Assembly (NCBI GenBank): GCA_016209535.1 | Contig: JACQVW010000601.1 | Span: forward strand, 1 to 41,027 | Origin: Planctomycetota bacterium | GTDB taxonomy: Bacteria > Planctomycetota > UBA8108 > SXIK01 | Reading direction: 5' to 3' | DNA: 41,027 bases | Shown: in pieces, positions 8,408 to 18,800 of the stretch | Numbering within the stretch: position 1 is the stretch's first letter | Layout of the letters: the number at the start of each line of letters is the position of its first letter | Program-made: the position numbers and the translations under genes | The notes under the pieces: model-generated | Seen by the model: only the letters and a program-made list of their open reading frames with translations | What the model was told of the DNA's origin: nothing | Database searches by the model: none

Positions 8408-10645
8408 GACGGCGGTAGTTTCGGATCCACGGCCCGCCTTCGTCTTCCTCGCGTGGAGCGCGTAGAAGTACGAAGAGACCATGAGGAACGCCCCGAGGAC
8501 CACGAAGGAGAGCACGCGCCAGACCTGCCTCGCCTCGGACATGTCGACGGCGAGTACCTTGACGAGCGTGGCGGCGAGGAGGCAGAGCCCGAACCACCGG
8601 CTCGGCGCGTCCTCGCGCCGCACGCCCCAGCCGATCAGGACCGCCGCGTAGATCGCCCAGGAGACCGAGATGACGGCCAGGCGGACCCAGCGCTGGCTCG
8701 CGGGCGTCCAGTCGCTCACGGAGAGGCCCGTGTTGAGCTCGAAGGTGATGAGGAGGACGAGGAGGACGTGCCCGTACATGCGCAGCGCTGTTCGCACCGC
8801 GCGGCCGCCCAGGGCCAGCCCGCGGGCGACCGCGAAGACGCCGGCCGGGAAGAGGAGCCCCGCCGCGAAGGAGACGTTGAGGAAGACCAGGGCCTCGCGG
8901 CGGTGGAGCCCGCCGAGAAGGGCGATGAAGGGGACGCCGAGGACCGCGTAGCAGACGGCCCCGGGCACCCACAGGACGGGCCTCCGGGGCGCCCGCCAGA
9001 GCCAGAGCCAGGGATACAGCGCCCAGAGGGCGAGGAGGGAGGCCGTGCGCGCGTCGGCGAGGGCCCGGACGTCCGCTCCCCGGACGCCGATCTCGCCCCG
9101 GAACCAGGTGACGACCTCGTAGGTGAGCAGCGCGAGGAGCATGGCCCCCGCGGCAGCCTCGAGGCCGATCCCGGCGGCGCGCCGCAGCGGGCCCGAGGGG
9201 CGTGCGGCCGCGCGGAGCCCGGCGAGGAACCAGGCGGCCGGCACTGCGATCCAGGCGGCGAAGACGCGGTTCGCGACGAGGAGGAAGACCCCCGTGTGCT
9301 TCACCCCCTGGGTGAGGCCCGCCAGCGGAGCCGCGACCAGGCATGCTGCGGCGGCAAGCTCGATGGGCAGGCGGCCCGACCTCGAGGCGATCTCCGCGAG
9401 GACCACCGCGGCCAGAGACCAGGCGAGCACGGCCCCCTCGGCCTCGAGCGACGCCGGGATCACGAGGACGATCGACCCCGCGGCGACGGCCAGGAGCGCG
9501 CTCTCCAGGACCGGGCTCGATGCCTTCCGCCACCGCGCCGCCCAGAGGACGCCGATGTCGAGCAGCGCTGCGCCGGCGAGAGCGAAGCCGAGGGCGGGCG
9601 CATGGTCGGCGGCCAGGACCGCCCACAGGTAGCGGAGGCCGGCGATCTGCGCGACGCAGAGGAGCGCGGCGTCCAGGACCCTGACCGCCGAGGAGCGCCA
9701 AAAGCCCCTCGCGAGCGCCGAGAGGACGAAGAAGACGACGAGGCCCGCCGCGCCCGCGACGGCGATGGAGAGGCGGTCGGGGACGTAGAACTGGTCGTGC
9801 CACCCCGCGTAGTAGAGGAGGCTGAAAGCGAAGCCGAGGAGACTGACGCCCGGCCAGTCGCGCGCCACGCGCACGCCGGCCCCGGCGAGGGCGAGCAGGG
9901 CCAGGAAGCTGAAGAGGACCTCCGCCTGGTCCTCCCCGGTCGAGAGGAGGTACGGCGTCGCGTACGCCGAGACGAGGCCCAGGACCGCCAGGAGCTTCCC
10001 CCGCCGGAGGACGGACAGCGCCACCGTGAAGAGGGCGAACCAGGAGAGGAAGCAGAACGTCGCCGCCCGCCCGCTGAAGTCGTAGAAGCTGTAGGCGAGG
10101 AAGGTCGTCAAGTAGAGCCCCCCGAGGCCCGTCGCGGAGACGGCCTGCGCGAGGAGGTCGTGCGCCTTCCTGACCTTGAGCTCGCCGAGGAGGAGGACCG
10201 CGAGCGAGACGCCGAGGCCGATGCCGACTCGCCCCGCCGGCCCGATCCAACCGCGGTCGTAGAGGAGCTTCAGGAGGAAGGCGATCCCGACCACCGTCAC
10301 GAGGGCGCCGATCCAGCTCAGCCAGCGCGTCCCCACGAGGCGCTCGAACGACTCGATGTCGAGCCGGCGCGACGGAGGGCGAGGTGGAGGCGGCAGCGGC
10401 GGCAACGGCGGGGCCTCTCTCGCCTCGCGAGCCGGGGACGGGGCGGCGGGCGCCGCCGGCAGGGCCTGCGGCGCTCGAGCGGGCTCCGGCGCTGCGGGCG
10501 CGCGCAGGCTGCGGATCGCGGCCTCGAGCTCGCGGACCTTCCTCCGGAGACGCAGGGCCATGGCGAGAGCGACTCCCCCGGCCGCGAGGAGCGCGACCAC
10601 GACGAGGAGGAGCAGGAGTCCGATCAGGGCCAGGAAGTCGTCCAT
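8402..10645 (-). CDS. DUF2339 family polytopic membrane protein
   Basis: A 747-residue integral membrane protein with about twenty hydrophobic segments. It starts with a transmembrane helix (FLALIGLLLLLVVVALLAAG), a short coiled coil (RLRRKVRELEAAIRSLRA) and a Pro/Ala-rich linker to about residue 110. The DUF2339 hallmark follows: GTRWLSWIGALVTVVGIAFL, then LLAQAVSATGLGGLYLTTF and VLGLVSAYATPYL. These features and the length match the family; its biochemical role is undescribed. The ATG at 10645 is 67 bp downstream of the second, broken DUF2339-like gene, and a DUF3999-like gene follows after four bases, so all three probably form one operon. No catalytic residues are evident. Identification as DUF2339 is confident; a transport or envelope-assembly role would be speculation. 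Confidence 0.85.
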   Translation of the reverse strand: MDDFLALIGLLLLLVVVALLAAGGVALAMALRLRRKVRELEAAIRSLRAPAAPEPARAPQALPAAPAAPSPAREAREAPPLPPLPPPPRPPSRRLDIESFERLVGTRWLSWIGALVTVVGIAFLLKLLYDRGWIGPAGRVGIGLGVSLAVLLLGELKVRKAHDLLAQAVSATGLGGLYLTTFLAYSFYDFSGRAATFCFLSWFALFTVALSVLRRGKLLAVLGLVSAYATPYLLSTGEDQAEVLFSFLALLALAGAGVRVARDWPGVSLLGFAFSLLYYAGWHDQFYVPDRLSIAVAGAAGLVVFFVLSALARGFWRSSAVRVLDAALLCVAQIAGLRYLWAVLAADHAPALGFALAGAALLDIGVLWAARWRKASSPVLESALLAVAAGSIVLVIPASLEAEGAVLAWSLAAVVLAEIASRSGRLPIELAAAACLVAAPLAGLTQGVKHTGVFLLVANRVFAAWIAVPAAWFLAGLRAAARPSGPLRRAAGIGLEAAAGAMLLALLTYEVVTWFRGEIGVRGADVRALADARTASLLALWALYPWLWLWRAPRRPVLWVPGAVCYAVLGVPFIALLGGLHRREALVFLNVSFAAGLLFPAGVFAVARGLALGGRAVRTALRMYGHVLLVLLITFELNTGLSVSDWTPASQRWVRLAVISVSWAIYAAVLIGWGVRREDAPSRWFGLCLLAATLVKVLAVDMSEARQVWRVLSFVVLGAFLMVSSYFYALHARKTKAGRGSETTAVR

Positions 10646-10712
10646 CGGCGCCTCGGCACGCAGGGTCTCCGGCCGGGGATTCTATCCGGAGAGTCCGGCC
10701 GAGGCACCCCTC

Positions 10713-12048
10713 TCACCGCCCGCGCCGCAGGAGGGGCGGCGCGACGATGAGCGCGGAGCCGTACAGGGCGAGCGAGAGGAACAGGGTCCACGGCCGGCCC
10801 GAGGGCAGGTCTTCGGCCGATACTTTCAGCCCCCCTGCGACCAGGACCGCGACCGCGAGCCAGGAGGCGCCGAGGAAGCGCTTCCAGCGGCTCAAGGGCG
10901 AGAGTGCTGTAGAAGATGAAGCTCCTCCGGCTCTCGAGGCGCCTGTCCATGAACGTGAAGGAGACCGCGTAGCTGCCCGCGGCCAGGGCGAGGCTGACCG
11001 CGCCCAGGGGCAGGCTCAGGGTGCGCGACGAGCGGGCCAGGGCCACCGCTCCCCCGAGCCCGACGACGAGGACGGCGGCCGCCTGGACGATCTCGACGGA
11101 CGTCACCTCCGCCCGCTTCCAGAGCGTGCGCGAGAGCAGGCTGCCGCAGTAGGCGAGGAGGAGCGCGAGCTGGACTGCGAGGAGCGCCGGCGGAGTGAGG
11201 CTCCCCACCGACTGGTGCCGGGGGTTCACGAGGAGGAGAGCGGTGACCGCGAGCACCGCGAGGTCGACCGCGCCCGCCGTGAGCCACGCCAGCTCTTCCC
11301 AGCCGCGGAGGTAGGCGAGCCACAGCGTCGCGCCGCCGAGCGCGACCACGCAGAAGAGGAAGGGCGGGGCCATCTCGGTGGCGCACGCCAAGGCGACCGC
11401 GGCCGGCACGGCGCCCGCGGCCGCGACCCATGCCAGGCCGGCGAGGTCGCGCCGCCACGCCACGAAGAAGGCGAGCAGGGAGATCGCGCCGAGCACGGTG
11501 GCGCTCGCCGGCGGCGAGAAGAACCGGAGCTCCCTGCCCGCCGTGGTCTCCCAGAGGAGCGGGAAGGCGATGACCGCCGTCCCGAGCCCGTGGAAGAAGG
11601 CGCTTTGGATCCGGCCCCGGGCCGCAGCCCTGTCCGCGAAGAGGAGCCAGGCGACGGCGTAGAGGAGACCCAGGACGATGCCCGCCGCGCGGGGGACGAG
11701 CTCCCACTCCGTCACCGCACGCAGGAGGTAGGCGCCGCCGAGGATCACCAGCGTGCGGCCCGTGAGGATGATGGCGGCCCCGGTCGCGCCGAGCGCCGGG
11801 GCACCCCCAGGTGCCGGAGCCGCGCCAGGTGCCGGAAGCGCGCCGGGCGCCAGGGCGCCGGCGGGCGCCGCGGTCACGCCCACCGCGGCCGCGGGCTGGG
11901 GCGGCGCGTGCGCGGGCCAGTTCGCGGCCTCCTCCGCGGCCCGCTCGGCGAGGGCGCCCTCCACCGCGCTCAACCTCCGCGCAAGGTCGTCGAGGCGGAG
12001 CGAGAGCTCGGCGATCCTGGCCTCGAGCGCGGAAAGGTCGCGGTCCAC
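10713..12048 (-). CDS. DUF2339-like membrane protein, frame-broken and probably internally deleted
   Basis: From GTG 12048 the gene encodes a coiled coil (LSALEARIAELSLRLDDLA), an Ala/Pro/Gly-repeat linker (PGALPAPGAAPAPGGAPALG) and many hydrophobic segments starting at GRTLVILGGAYLLRAVTEWE. The sequence ends normally at SFIFYSTLAL near 10905. The following residues in that frame are Arg-rich and implausible. In another frame, LSRWKRFLGASWLAVAVLVA, then GGLKVSAEDLPSGRP and LFLSLALYGSALIVAPPLL continue to a stop at 10713. That block resembles the usual C-terminus of this protein group, so sequence between the two parts seems missing: relatives have more membrane segments there (recalled, not measured). 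GTG 12048 follows AGAGGA by four bases; an ATG at 12108 would add 20 residues. It heads the DUF2339/DUF3999 operon. The break may be a real deletion or an assembly collapse. Confidence 0.6.
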
Positions 12049-12485
12049 GTCGTCCTCTCGAGAACAATCTACGGCTCCCCCGAGGCCTGGGGCTGTGGCT
12101 CCGATCACAGCGCCGCGGCCCGCTCTCCTGTGGGCGCGGCGAGCCTCTCCACCCGCGCCTGGAGGCCCACCCCCGGGCCCGCCGCGCCGCTGGCGCCGGC
12201 GAGGGAACCGTGCCCGCAGGTGCGCCCCGCTGGCATGCTGGCACTCCGAGCTTGCGGACCGCTGGCACCTTCGCTACTGTGAGGAAGCGAGGGCCGTTGG
12301 CGGGAGATCGGTCTATCATCATGGCGTTCCCAATCCACAGCACCGCCGAGAACGCGCGCACCCAAGCGGCCTTGGCCTGCTCTCGCGAGGGCTCTCCTTC
12401 GCTGGATGACCCGTGAGCGCCCCGTAGCCGGCGGTCTCGTCACCGCCCGCGGGCGCGCAGCGAAAGTCAACTCCAGGAGGTCGCC
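12049..12485. other. Intergenic region between divergent genes
   Basis: This 437-base stretch separates the minus-strand DUF2339-like gene from the plus-strand trehalose gene and should hold both promoters. A less GC-rich patch near 12300-12350 (tctatcatcatgg) is a candidate promoter zone, but no clear -35/-10 pair was found. No convincing small gene, RNA or repeat was recognised. Confidence 0.4.
12475..12480 (+). promoter_or_regulatory. Ribosome binding site AGGAGG fixing GTG start 12486
   Basis: AGGAGG lies five bases before GTG 12486, which supports this non-ATG start for the trehalose synthase/phosphatase; the N-terminal family motif begins 12 residues later. Confidence 0.75.
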
Positions 12486-14738
12486 GTGAGCACGGAAGCC
12501 TGTCCTCGTCTCGTCATCGTCTCCAACCGCCTGCCCTTCCAGACCACCGTCGAGACGGGGTCCCGGGTGGCTCTCCAGCCCGGGGGAGGGGGCCTCGTGA
12601 GCGCCATGGATCCCGTCCTGCGCCGGACCCAGGGCTTGTGGGTCGGCTGGCCGGGCGAGGGAGGCTCGCAGGCCATCGAGGCCGCAGGCGGGTCGCTCCC
12701 GTACGAGGTCTTCCCCGTCGACCTGGAGGCCGAGGACGCGGCCGCATACTACGACGGCTTCTCCAACCGCACGCTGTGGCCCCTCTTCCACGACCTCGTG
12801 GGCCGCACCGTCTTCGAGGAGGACTGGTGGCGGAGCTACGAGCGGGTCAACCGCAAGTTCGCCGAGGTCCTCGCGGGTCAAGCCCGGGAGGGCGACCTCG
12901 TGTGGGCCCACGACTTCCACCTGCTCCTCTTCGCCAGATCCTTCCGCGAGCTGCGCCCGGACATCCGCTGCGCTTTCTTCCTCCACACGCCCTTCCCGCC
13001 GCAGCGGCTCTTCCACCGGCTCCCCTGGCGCGAGCCGATCGCGCGCGCGCTCCTCTCCTACGACCTCCTCGGCTTCCAGTGCGAGCGGGACCTCGGGGGC
13101 TTCGCGCAGGTGGTGGCGGTGCTCTGCCCCGAGGCGCAGTGCCTCGAGCTGGGCGTCCACGAGGCGATCTACCAGTGGGAGGACCGGATCGTGCGCGCGA
13201 GGGTGTTCCCCATCGGCATCGACTTCGCGCTCTGGGATGGATACGGCCGCGACCGCAAGGTCATCGGCCGGGCTCAGCGGTTCCGCGCCAAGAACGACAA
13301 CCGCAAGATCATCCTCGGCGTCGACCGCCTCGACTACTCGAAGGGCATCCCCCAGCGGCTGAAGGCGTTCGGCGAGCTCCTGGAGCGCCACCCGGAGGAG
13401 CGGGAGAAGGTCCTGCTCCTGCAGATCGCCGTGCCCAGCCGCACCTCGGTCCACGAGTACAAGGAGCTGAAGCGGGAGATCGATGGGCTCGTGGGACACA
13501 TCAACGGAAAGTTCGGGACACCTCACTGGGTCCCCGTTAACTACCTCTACCGGCGCTTCGATCCGGTCGAGCTGGCCGCGTACTACCGCGCGGCCGACGT
13601 CGCCCTGGTCACGCCCATCAAGGACGGCATGAACCTGGTCGCCAAGGAGTTCTGCGCTGCCTCGGTCGACGGCAAGGGGGCGCTGATCTTGAGCGAGTTC
13701 GCCGGAGCCGCCTTCCAGCTAGATCGCGGCGCCTTGATCGTGAACCCTCACGACAGCGCGGGCACGGCGGAGGCCCTTCACCAGGCCCTCCACATGCCCC
13801 TCGAGGAGCAGAAGCGGCGCATGGAGGCCCTGCGCAAGGTCATCGCCGAGCACGACGTTCACCGGTGGGCGAGCGACTTCATCGAGATCGGGAAGGGGGA
13901 CGCCGGCAAGGAGCGCCGCCCGGCGGACCTCGCCGCCGGATGGGGAGGCGCGCGGGCCGCCGAGCTCCTCCTCTACCTCGACTACGACGGCACGCTGGCG
14001 GCCATCCAGCCGGTCCCGGCCCTGGCCGCCCCCGACCGCGAGCTCCTGGACCTCCTCGACCGCCTCTCGAGCACGAGGGGACTGACGGTGGTCGTCGCGA
14101 GCGGCAGGGACCTCGAGGGGCTCGCGGCGTGGCTGCCCAACGAGTCTCTGGTGCTGGTGGCGGCCCACGGGGCCTCGTGGCGCTGGCGGGGCGTCGCGGC
14201 GCCCCTCGTGGCGGAGGACGGGCTCAAGGAGACCCTGGAGTCGATGCGCAAGCGCCTCGCGCCGCTGGCGCGGACGGCCCCGGGCATGCTGCTCGAGGAG
14301 AAGGGCAATTCCATCGCGGTCCACTACCGCATGGTCTCCGAGTCCATCCGACAGCGCGTCCTGCCCCGCCTCCGCGCCGAGCTCGACGAGCTTCTCGAGG
14401 CGAACCCTGGCTTCCGGCTCATGGAGGGGCGCTCGGTGTTCGAGCTGGTGCCCGCGGGCATCAACAAGGGAGCCGCGCTCGCCAGGGTCCGCTCACTCCT
14501 CAAGCTCGAGGACGCGCCCGCCCTCATCGCAGGCGACGACCGGACCGACGAGGATTCCTTCCGCGGCGCCGGCCCCAAGGACCTCTCGGTGCACATCGGG
14601 CCGGGGCCGACGGCGGCCCAGGCCATCGTGCGGGGACCGGCCGAGGTGCGAGAGCTCCTCCTCCACCTCTGCGAGGCCCGAGGGTCGCTCCAGGAGGATC
14701 GCGAGGGCCACGCGGAGGTCTGCACGCGTGCCGAGTAG
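12486..14738 (+). CDS. Bifunctional trehalose-6-phosphate synthase/phosphatase (OtsA-OtsB fusion)
   Basis: The 750-residue cytoplasmic enzyme should make trehalose from UDP-glucose (or another nucleotide sugar) and glucose-6-phosphate, then remove the phosphate. Residues 8 to about 465 are a GT20 domain: SNRLPF (13-18), GGGGLVSA (33-40, phosphate and sugar-nucleotide loop), WAHDFHLL (140-147), [10 protein letters not shown] (278-287) and [10 protein letters not shown] (380-389). Residues about 490-745 form a HAD-type trehalose phosphatase: DYDGT (499-503) holding the nucleophile Asp, [18 protein letters not shown] and GDDRTDE (683-689). All key motifs of both halves are intact, so both reactions are predicted. 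The fused arrangement is common in eukaryotes and some bacteria. An MscS-type channel gene follows after 18 bp, pointing to an osmotic-stress operon. The start is GTG with a strong ribosome binding site. Confidence 0.95.
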   Translation: MSTEACPRLVIVSNRLPFQTTVETGSRVALQPGGGGLVSAMDPVLRRTQGLWVGWPGEGGSQAIEAAGGSLPYEVFPVDLEAEDAAAYYDGFSNRTLWPLFHDLVGRTVFEEDWWRSYERVNRKFAEVLAGQAREGDLVWAHDFHLLLFARSFRELRPDIRCAFFLHTPFPPQRLFHRLPWREPIARALLSYDLLGFQCERDLGGFAQVVAVLCPEAQCLELGVHEAIYQWEDRIVRARVFPIGIDFALWDGYGRDRKVIGRAQRFRAKNDNRKIILGVDRLDYSKGIPQRLKAFGELLERHPEEREKVLLLQIAVPSRTSVHEYKELKREIDGLVGHINGKFGTPHWVPVNYLYRRFDPVELAAYYRAADVALVTPIKDGMNLVAKEFCAASVDGKGALILSEFAGAAFQLDRGALIVNPHDSAGTAEALHQALHMPLEEQKRRMEALRKVIAEHDVHRWASDFIEIGKGDAGKERRPADLAAGWGGARAAELLLYLDYDGTLAAIQPVPALAAPDRELLDLLDRLSSTRGLTVVVASGRDLEGLAAWLPNESLVLVAAHGASWRWRGVAAPLVAEDGLKETLESMRKRLAPLARTAPGMLLEEKGNSIAVHYRMVSESIRQRVLPRLRAELDELLEANPGFRLMEGRSVFELVPAGINKGAALARVRSLLKLEDAPALIAGDDRTDEDSFRGAGPKDLSVHIGPGPTAAQAIVRGPAEVRELLLHLCEARGSLQEDREGHAEVCTRAE

Positions 14739-14756
14739 ATACGACAGGATCGCGTC

Positions 14757-15836
14757 GTGGCTGAGTGGCTGAACGCGCCGGTCCTCGCCGATCCCCTTTG
14801 GCTCTGGGGAGTCGCCGCCCTCCTTGCCGCCGGCTCCTTCCTGGCCCTCCGGCTCGTCCAGCGCTTGGTCGTCGCACGGCTGGAGTCCCTGGCGCGGAGG
14901 ACCCTGAACAAGCTGGACGACCTGGCGGCGGCCGTCCTGAGGAAGACCCACTGGGTTTCGCTCCTGGCGATCGGGATCCTCGCTGGATCGATGCTGCTCG
15001 AGCTCGGCGAGAAGGCCGTCGCCCTCCGCCGGGCGCTCGTCGCCGTGGCCCTCCTGCAGGCCGGGAGCTGGGGCGCCACGCTCCTGAGAGGCCTCCTCAC
15101 CGGCTGGCGGGAAGCGAGGCCCCCGGACGCCGCGGCGGCGATGGCCCTCGCCGCCGCGGGGTTCCTCGGCAAGATCGCCATCTGGGCCGTCGTCGCCCTC
15201 GTCGCGCTCGACAACCTCGGCGTGGAGGTGACGGCGCTCCTCGCGGGCCTCGGGATCGGCGGGGTGGCCATCGCGCTCGCGGTCCAGAACGTCCTCGGAG
15301 ACCTCTTCGCCTGCCTCTCCATCATCCTCGACCGTCCCTTCGAGATCGGCGACTTCGTCGTTGTCGGAGATCTCATGGGCACGGTGGAGCACGTCGGGCT
15401 CAAGACCACGAGGCTGCGAAGCCTCTCCGGCGAGCAGCTCGTCTTCTCCAACGCCGACCTCCTCTCGAGCCGCATCCGCAACTTCAAGCGGATGTACGAG
15501 CGCCGCGTCGTCTTCACCATCGGTGTGACGTACCAGACTCCACACGAGAAGCTCGCGGCGATCCCGGCCATGCTTCGCGAGATCGTCCAGGCCCAGGAGA
15601 AGGTCCGCTTCGACCGAGCCCACTTCAGCCGCTACGGCGACTTCGCCCTCCAGTTCGAGGTCGTCTACTTCGTCCAGAGCCCCGATTACAACCTCCACAT
15701 GGACATCCAGCAGGCCATCAACCTGCTCATCCGACGCCGGTTCGAGGAGGAGGGCATCGCGCTGGCCTACCCGACCCAGACCGTCTTCCTGCACGGCGCG
15801 GCGGAGCCCGGCTGGAGAGGGGGGAAGTCCTGTTAG
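14757..15836 (+). CDS. MscS-family mechanosensitive ion channel
   Basis: A 359-residue inner-membrane channel of the small-conductance mechanosensitive family, which opens on hypo-osmotic shock and releases solutes. Hydrophobic segments lie near residues 12-32, 65-85, 90-112 and 130-155. The pore helix region LLAGLGIGGVAIALAVQNVLG (161-181) is followed by the conserved beta domain DRPFEIGDFVVV (192-203), GTVEHVGLKTTRLRS (208-222) and FSNADLLSSRIRNF (230-243). A cytoplasmic alpha/beta domain completes the protein. It lies 18 bp after the trehalose gene on the same strand, with AGGA seven bases before the GTG start, so co-expression is likely: one gene accumulates the solute and the other relieves pressure. 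Its 3' end is 40 bp from a convergent gene. Confidence 0.92.
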   Translation: MAEWLNAPVLADPLWLWGVAALLAAGSFLALRLVQRLVVARLESLARRTLNKLDDLAAAVLRKTHWVSLLAIGILAGSMLLELGEKAVALRRALVAVALLQAGSWGATLLRGLLTGWREARPPDAAAAMALAAAGFLGKIAIWAVVALVALDNLGVEVTALLAGLGIGGVAIALAVQNVLGDLFACLSIILDRPFEIGDFVVVGDLMGTVEHVGLKTTRLRSLSGEQLVFSNADLLSSRIRNFKRMYERRVVFTIGVTYQTPHEKLAAIPAMLREIVQAQEKVRFDRAHFSRYGDFALQFEVVYFVQSPDYNLHMDIQQAINLLIRRRFEEEGIALAYPTQTVFLHGAAEPGWRGGKSC

Positions 15837-15876
15837 GAGCCGCGCAGGGTGCGATCCGCACGCAGGCGGCCGCGGC

Positions 15877-18800
15877 CTACGGCTGCCCCGCGAGCTCCGC
15901 CAGCCTCTCCACGCCCGCCTTCAGGCCCGCATCGTCGGAGGCGCCGACGACGATCGCGTGCCTCTCGACCGCGAAGGGGCTCCAGGCGAAGCTCACGAGG
16001 GCCTTCCCGGGGCCCGGGTAGCTCGCGTCGGCAACCTGGAGGAGGAGGTCGCTCGCCTGGAGCGCCGCCACGGCCCGGCTCGTCGCGCTGTCTCCCAGCA
16101 GGACGAGGTGCCCGGCGGCGCGGTAGGCCTCGGGGAGCTGCGGCGGGAGCTGGTAGCCGCCGACGTGGGTCGTGAGGCGCGTCCAGGGCTTCGACCAGCG
16201 CGCCACGAAGGCCTCCGAGGTCCGCTCCTCACGCATCTCGCCCCGGACGACCTTGATCTCCCGCCGCTCGTCCACGTGGAGCACCACGCCGGGCTCGTAG
16301 CACGTCTCGGCGTCGGCGATCCAGTCCACGTATCCCTCCCCGGCGATCGTCACGAGGGCGTTCGGCAGCCTCCAGTCCTCGATGTCCTTCCCTTCGCCGG
16401 TCCTCGCTGTGACTGCGCCGTCGGCCGCGGTGCTCAGCGTGATCCGCGCCTCGACCGGCCTGCCCTCGAGGGGCCGCGCCTCCCCCCGGGCGGCCCAGAC
16501 GCGGGCGTAGGGGTTCCAGACGCGCGGATAGCGCGCCTTCCGGAGCGCCTCGCCTTCGGGCGCGACCGAGACCTTGAGGCCGCGGGCGGCGAGCGCCGCG
16601 GCGAGCTCGCTCGCGGCCGCCCGGTGGGACTCGTGGCCCCAGGCGATGGTGATCTCGGGCCGGGAAGCGAGGAAGGCGCGGATCGCCTCGGCGTCGAAGG
16701 CGCGCACGCGGTCCGCGAGCGCCCGGGGGGCCGGCGCGCGAGGCCGGTGCTCGGCACGGGCCTCGCCGGCGAGGCCCCCGAGCGGGCTCGAGACGCTCAC
16801 CGCGTACGCGCCCGCGGCCCCGTTCGAGCCGATCGGGAACGCCTCGGCGTACGTCCCGTCCGCTCGCGTGGCTCGGTGGACCGCGTAGAGGGTCTTCCCC
16901 GCCGGGTCCTTGACCGCGACGGTCACGGGCCACGGCATCTTGAGCCCTCGCAGCGACGCCGCGACGGCGATGCCGCTCCCCTCGGCCTCGGCGCGGACGT
17001 CGAGGCCCGCCGGCTCGCGCGGGGCGACGAGGTAGATCTTCATCTCGCCGGGCTCGAAGCTATCGTCGATCGCGGCCCGCGGATCGGCCAGCCTCCCGGC
17101 CCTCGATCCGTCCACCCCCTCCAGGACGAAGGCCGCGCACGCCTCGGGCAGCCCCTCGAGCCGGAAGGTGGCCCGCAAGGGAGCGTAGTTGTAGAGCCAG
17201 TGCCGCTTCTCCTCGGGGATCTCGGGCAGCTCCTCGTGCCCGTTCACGGCCAGATACAGGAAGCCCTCGCCCGCCAGGTGGCGCTCGGCGAGGATCTCGT
17301 CGGAGTCGGTCTCGAGGCACGGGCGCGCGGGGGTCCGCCGCATGGCCTCCTTGAGCGGCCGCACGGCCCGCCGGACCGCCTCGTCCATGAAGTGGTTCGT
17401 CTGGAAGTAGCTCGCCTCGCGGAGGCTCCGGAACGACTTCGGATCCTCCTGGAACGGCACCGCCCAGCGGTGGGAGAGCCCCTTCAGGTCCACGTCCGCG
17501 GTCACGGCGCCCTCGAAGGGCACCGTCGTGCTCCGGTCGACGACGACCTTTCCGCCCGCAGCGGTGAGCTCGGAAATGGCCCGCAGGACGTCCCCTGGCA
17601 GCGGGAAGGTCTGGCCCACGACCACGAGCGCCCTGTAGCCCTTGAGGCCGGCGCGGAGGAGGGTCCGCTCGTGCACGATGTGCGCCGGGTAGCCCGCGCG
17701 GGCCAGGGCGTAGTGCGCCGCCAGCACGGCCTCCTTGTAGTCGCCGCCGATCGAGTACGCGTTGACGTCGACCTCCTTCGACCTCACGGCGCCGTCCTCG
17801 GGCAGGCGGTCCACACGGACGAGGATCTTCTCTCCGGGCTTCCTTCTGGCCTCACGCGCCGCCATGTCCTTCTCGCGCATCGCGAGCTCGGTGAAGCTCC
17901 AGAGTACCGCGACGTCGTGGCCGGCGACGCTCGACTCCACGAAGAGGGGCCCCACGCGCTTGGCCGGCCCGTTGACCGCGGCCAGGTCGGCCGGCGTCAT
18001 GCCGCCGGTGTTGAGCCACCAGTTGCTCGCCAGGCCCGCCGCGAGCATGCCGTTCAGGCAGACGCGGTACGCGTGGAGCTGCTGCGGCTGCGGCACGGTC
18101 TCGCCGAAGAGCTGTCCGTTCATCGCGTGGGCGACCTTCGCCGCCGGGTCGTGGCTCTTCTCGAGGAAGATCCCGCTGTACGCCCCGAGCCGGTCGATGC
18201 CCCAGTCCACGAAGACGTGGGTGGCCGGGACGTCGTTGGCCTCCTGGGCGAGGGGGTCCGTCCCGTCCATGATCGCCTGGGGAGCGTAGAGGTCCGTGCT
18301 GAAGACGGCGCCGGGCCAGACGGCCCTCAGGTCGCGCTTGGCCTGCTCCATGCTCTCCCTCAAGATCGCGCAGCGGATGCTCATGTACCGCATCCAGTCG
18401 CCGTCGGGCCGCGACGCCGGGTCGTCGGTGAACGTCCAGCCGCGGTCCTCGTACCAACGCGCCTCGTCCCAGTTGGGGAACCCCGAGGCCATGCCGCCCA
18501 CGGGCGTCCTGCCCCAGGAGAGGCCGGGCTCGTCGATGGTGCCGACGGCGACGATGTTCCGCTCGTACCGGCGCAGCCGCTGGGCCGCGTGGAAGCTTAG
18601 GAGTCTCGTGGCCTCGCGCAGGTCCGCTCCGGCCCAGCTCTTCTCCGATCCGAACGGCTTGTGGGTAACGTACCCGGTCCAGTACATGTAGACCACGGTG
18701 GGCAGGTTCGCGGCGACCGCCCTCTCGAAGGCGGCGAAGCCCGCGGAGCGCGAGGCGCGGAGCTCGGCGGCCAGCGGCCCCTCGCCGCCGGGCGCGAACC

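Noticed and set aside
8159-10750. An 863-codon plus-strand open frame
   Set aside because: Antisense to the DUF2339 gene, and Arg/Glu/Asp/Gly-rich without domains.
15849-15861. GTGCG-ATC-CGCAC hairpin between the MscS gene and the convergent gene
   Set aside because: A five-base stem without a T-tract is too weak for a terminator call.
15958-18600. An 880-codon plus-strand open frame
   Set aside because: Antisense shadow of the 1134-residue secreted protein, which has a signal peptide, a ribosome binding site and structured domains.
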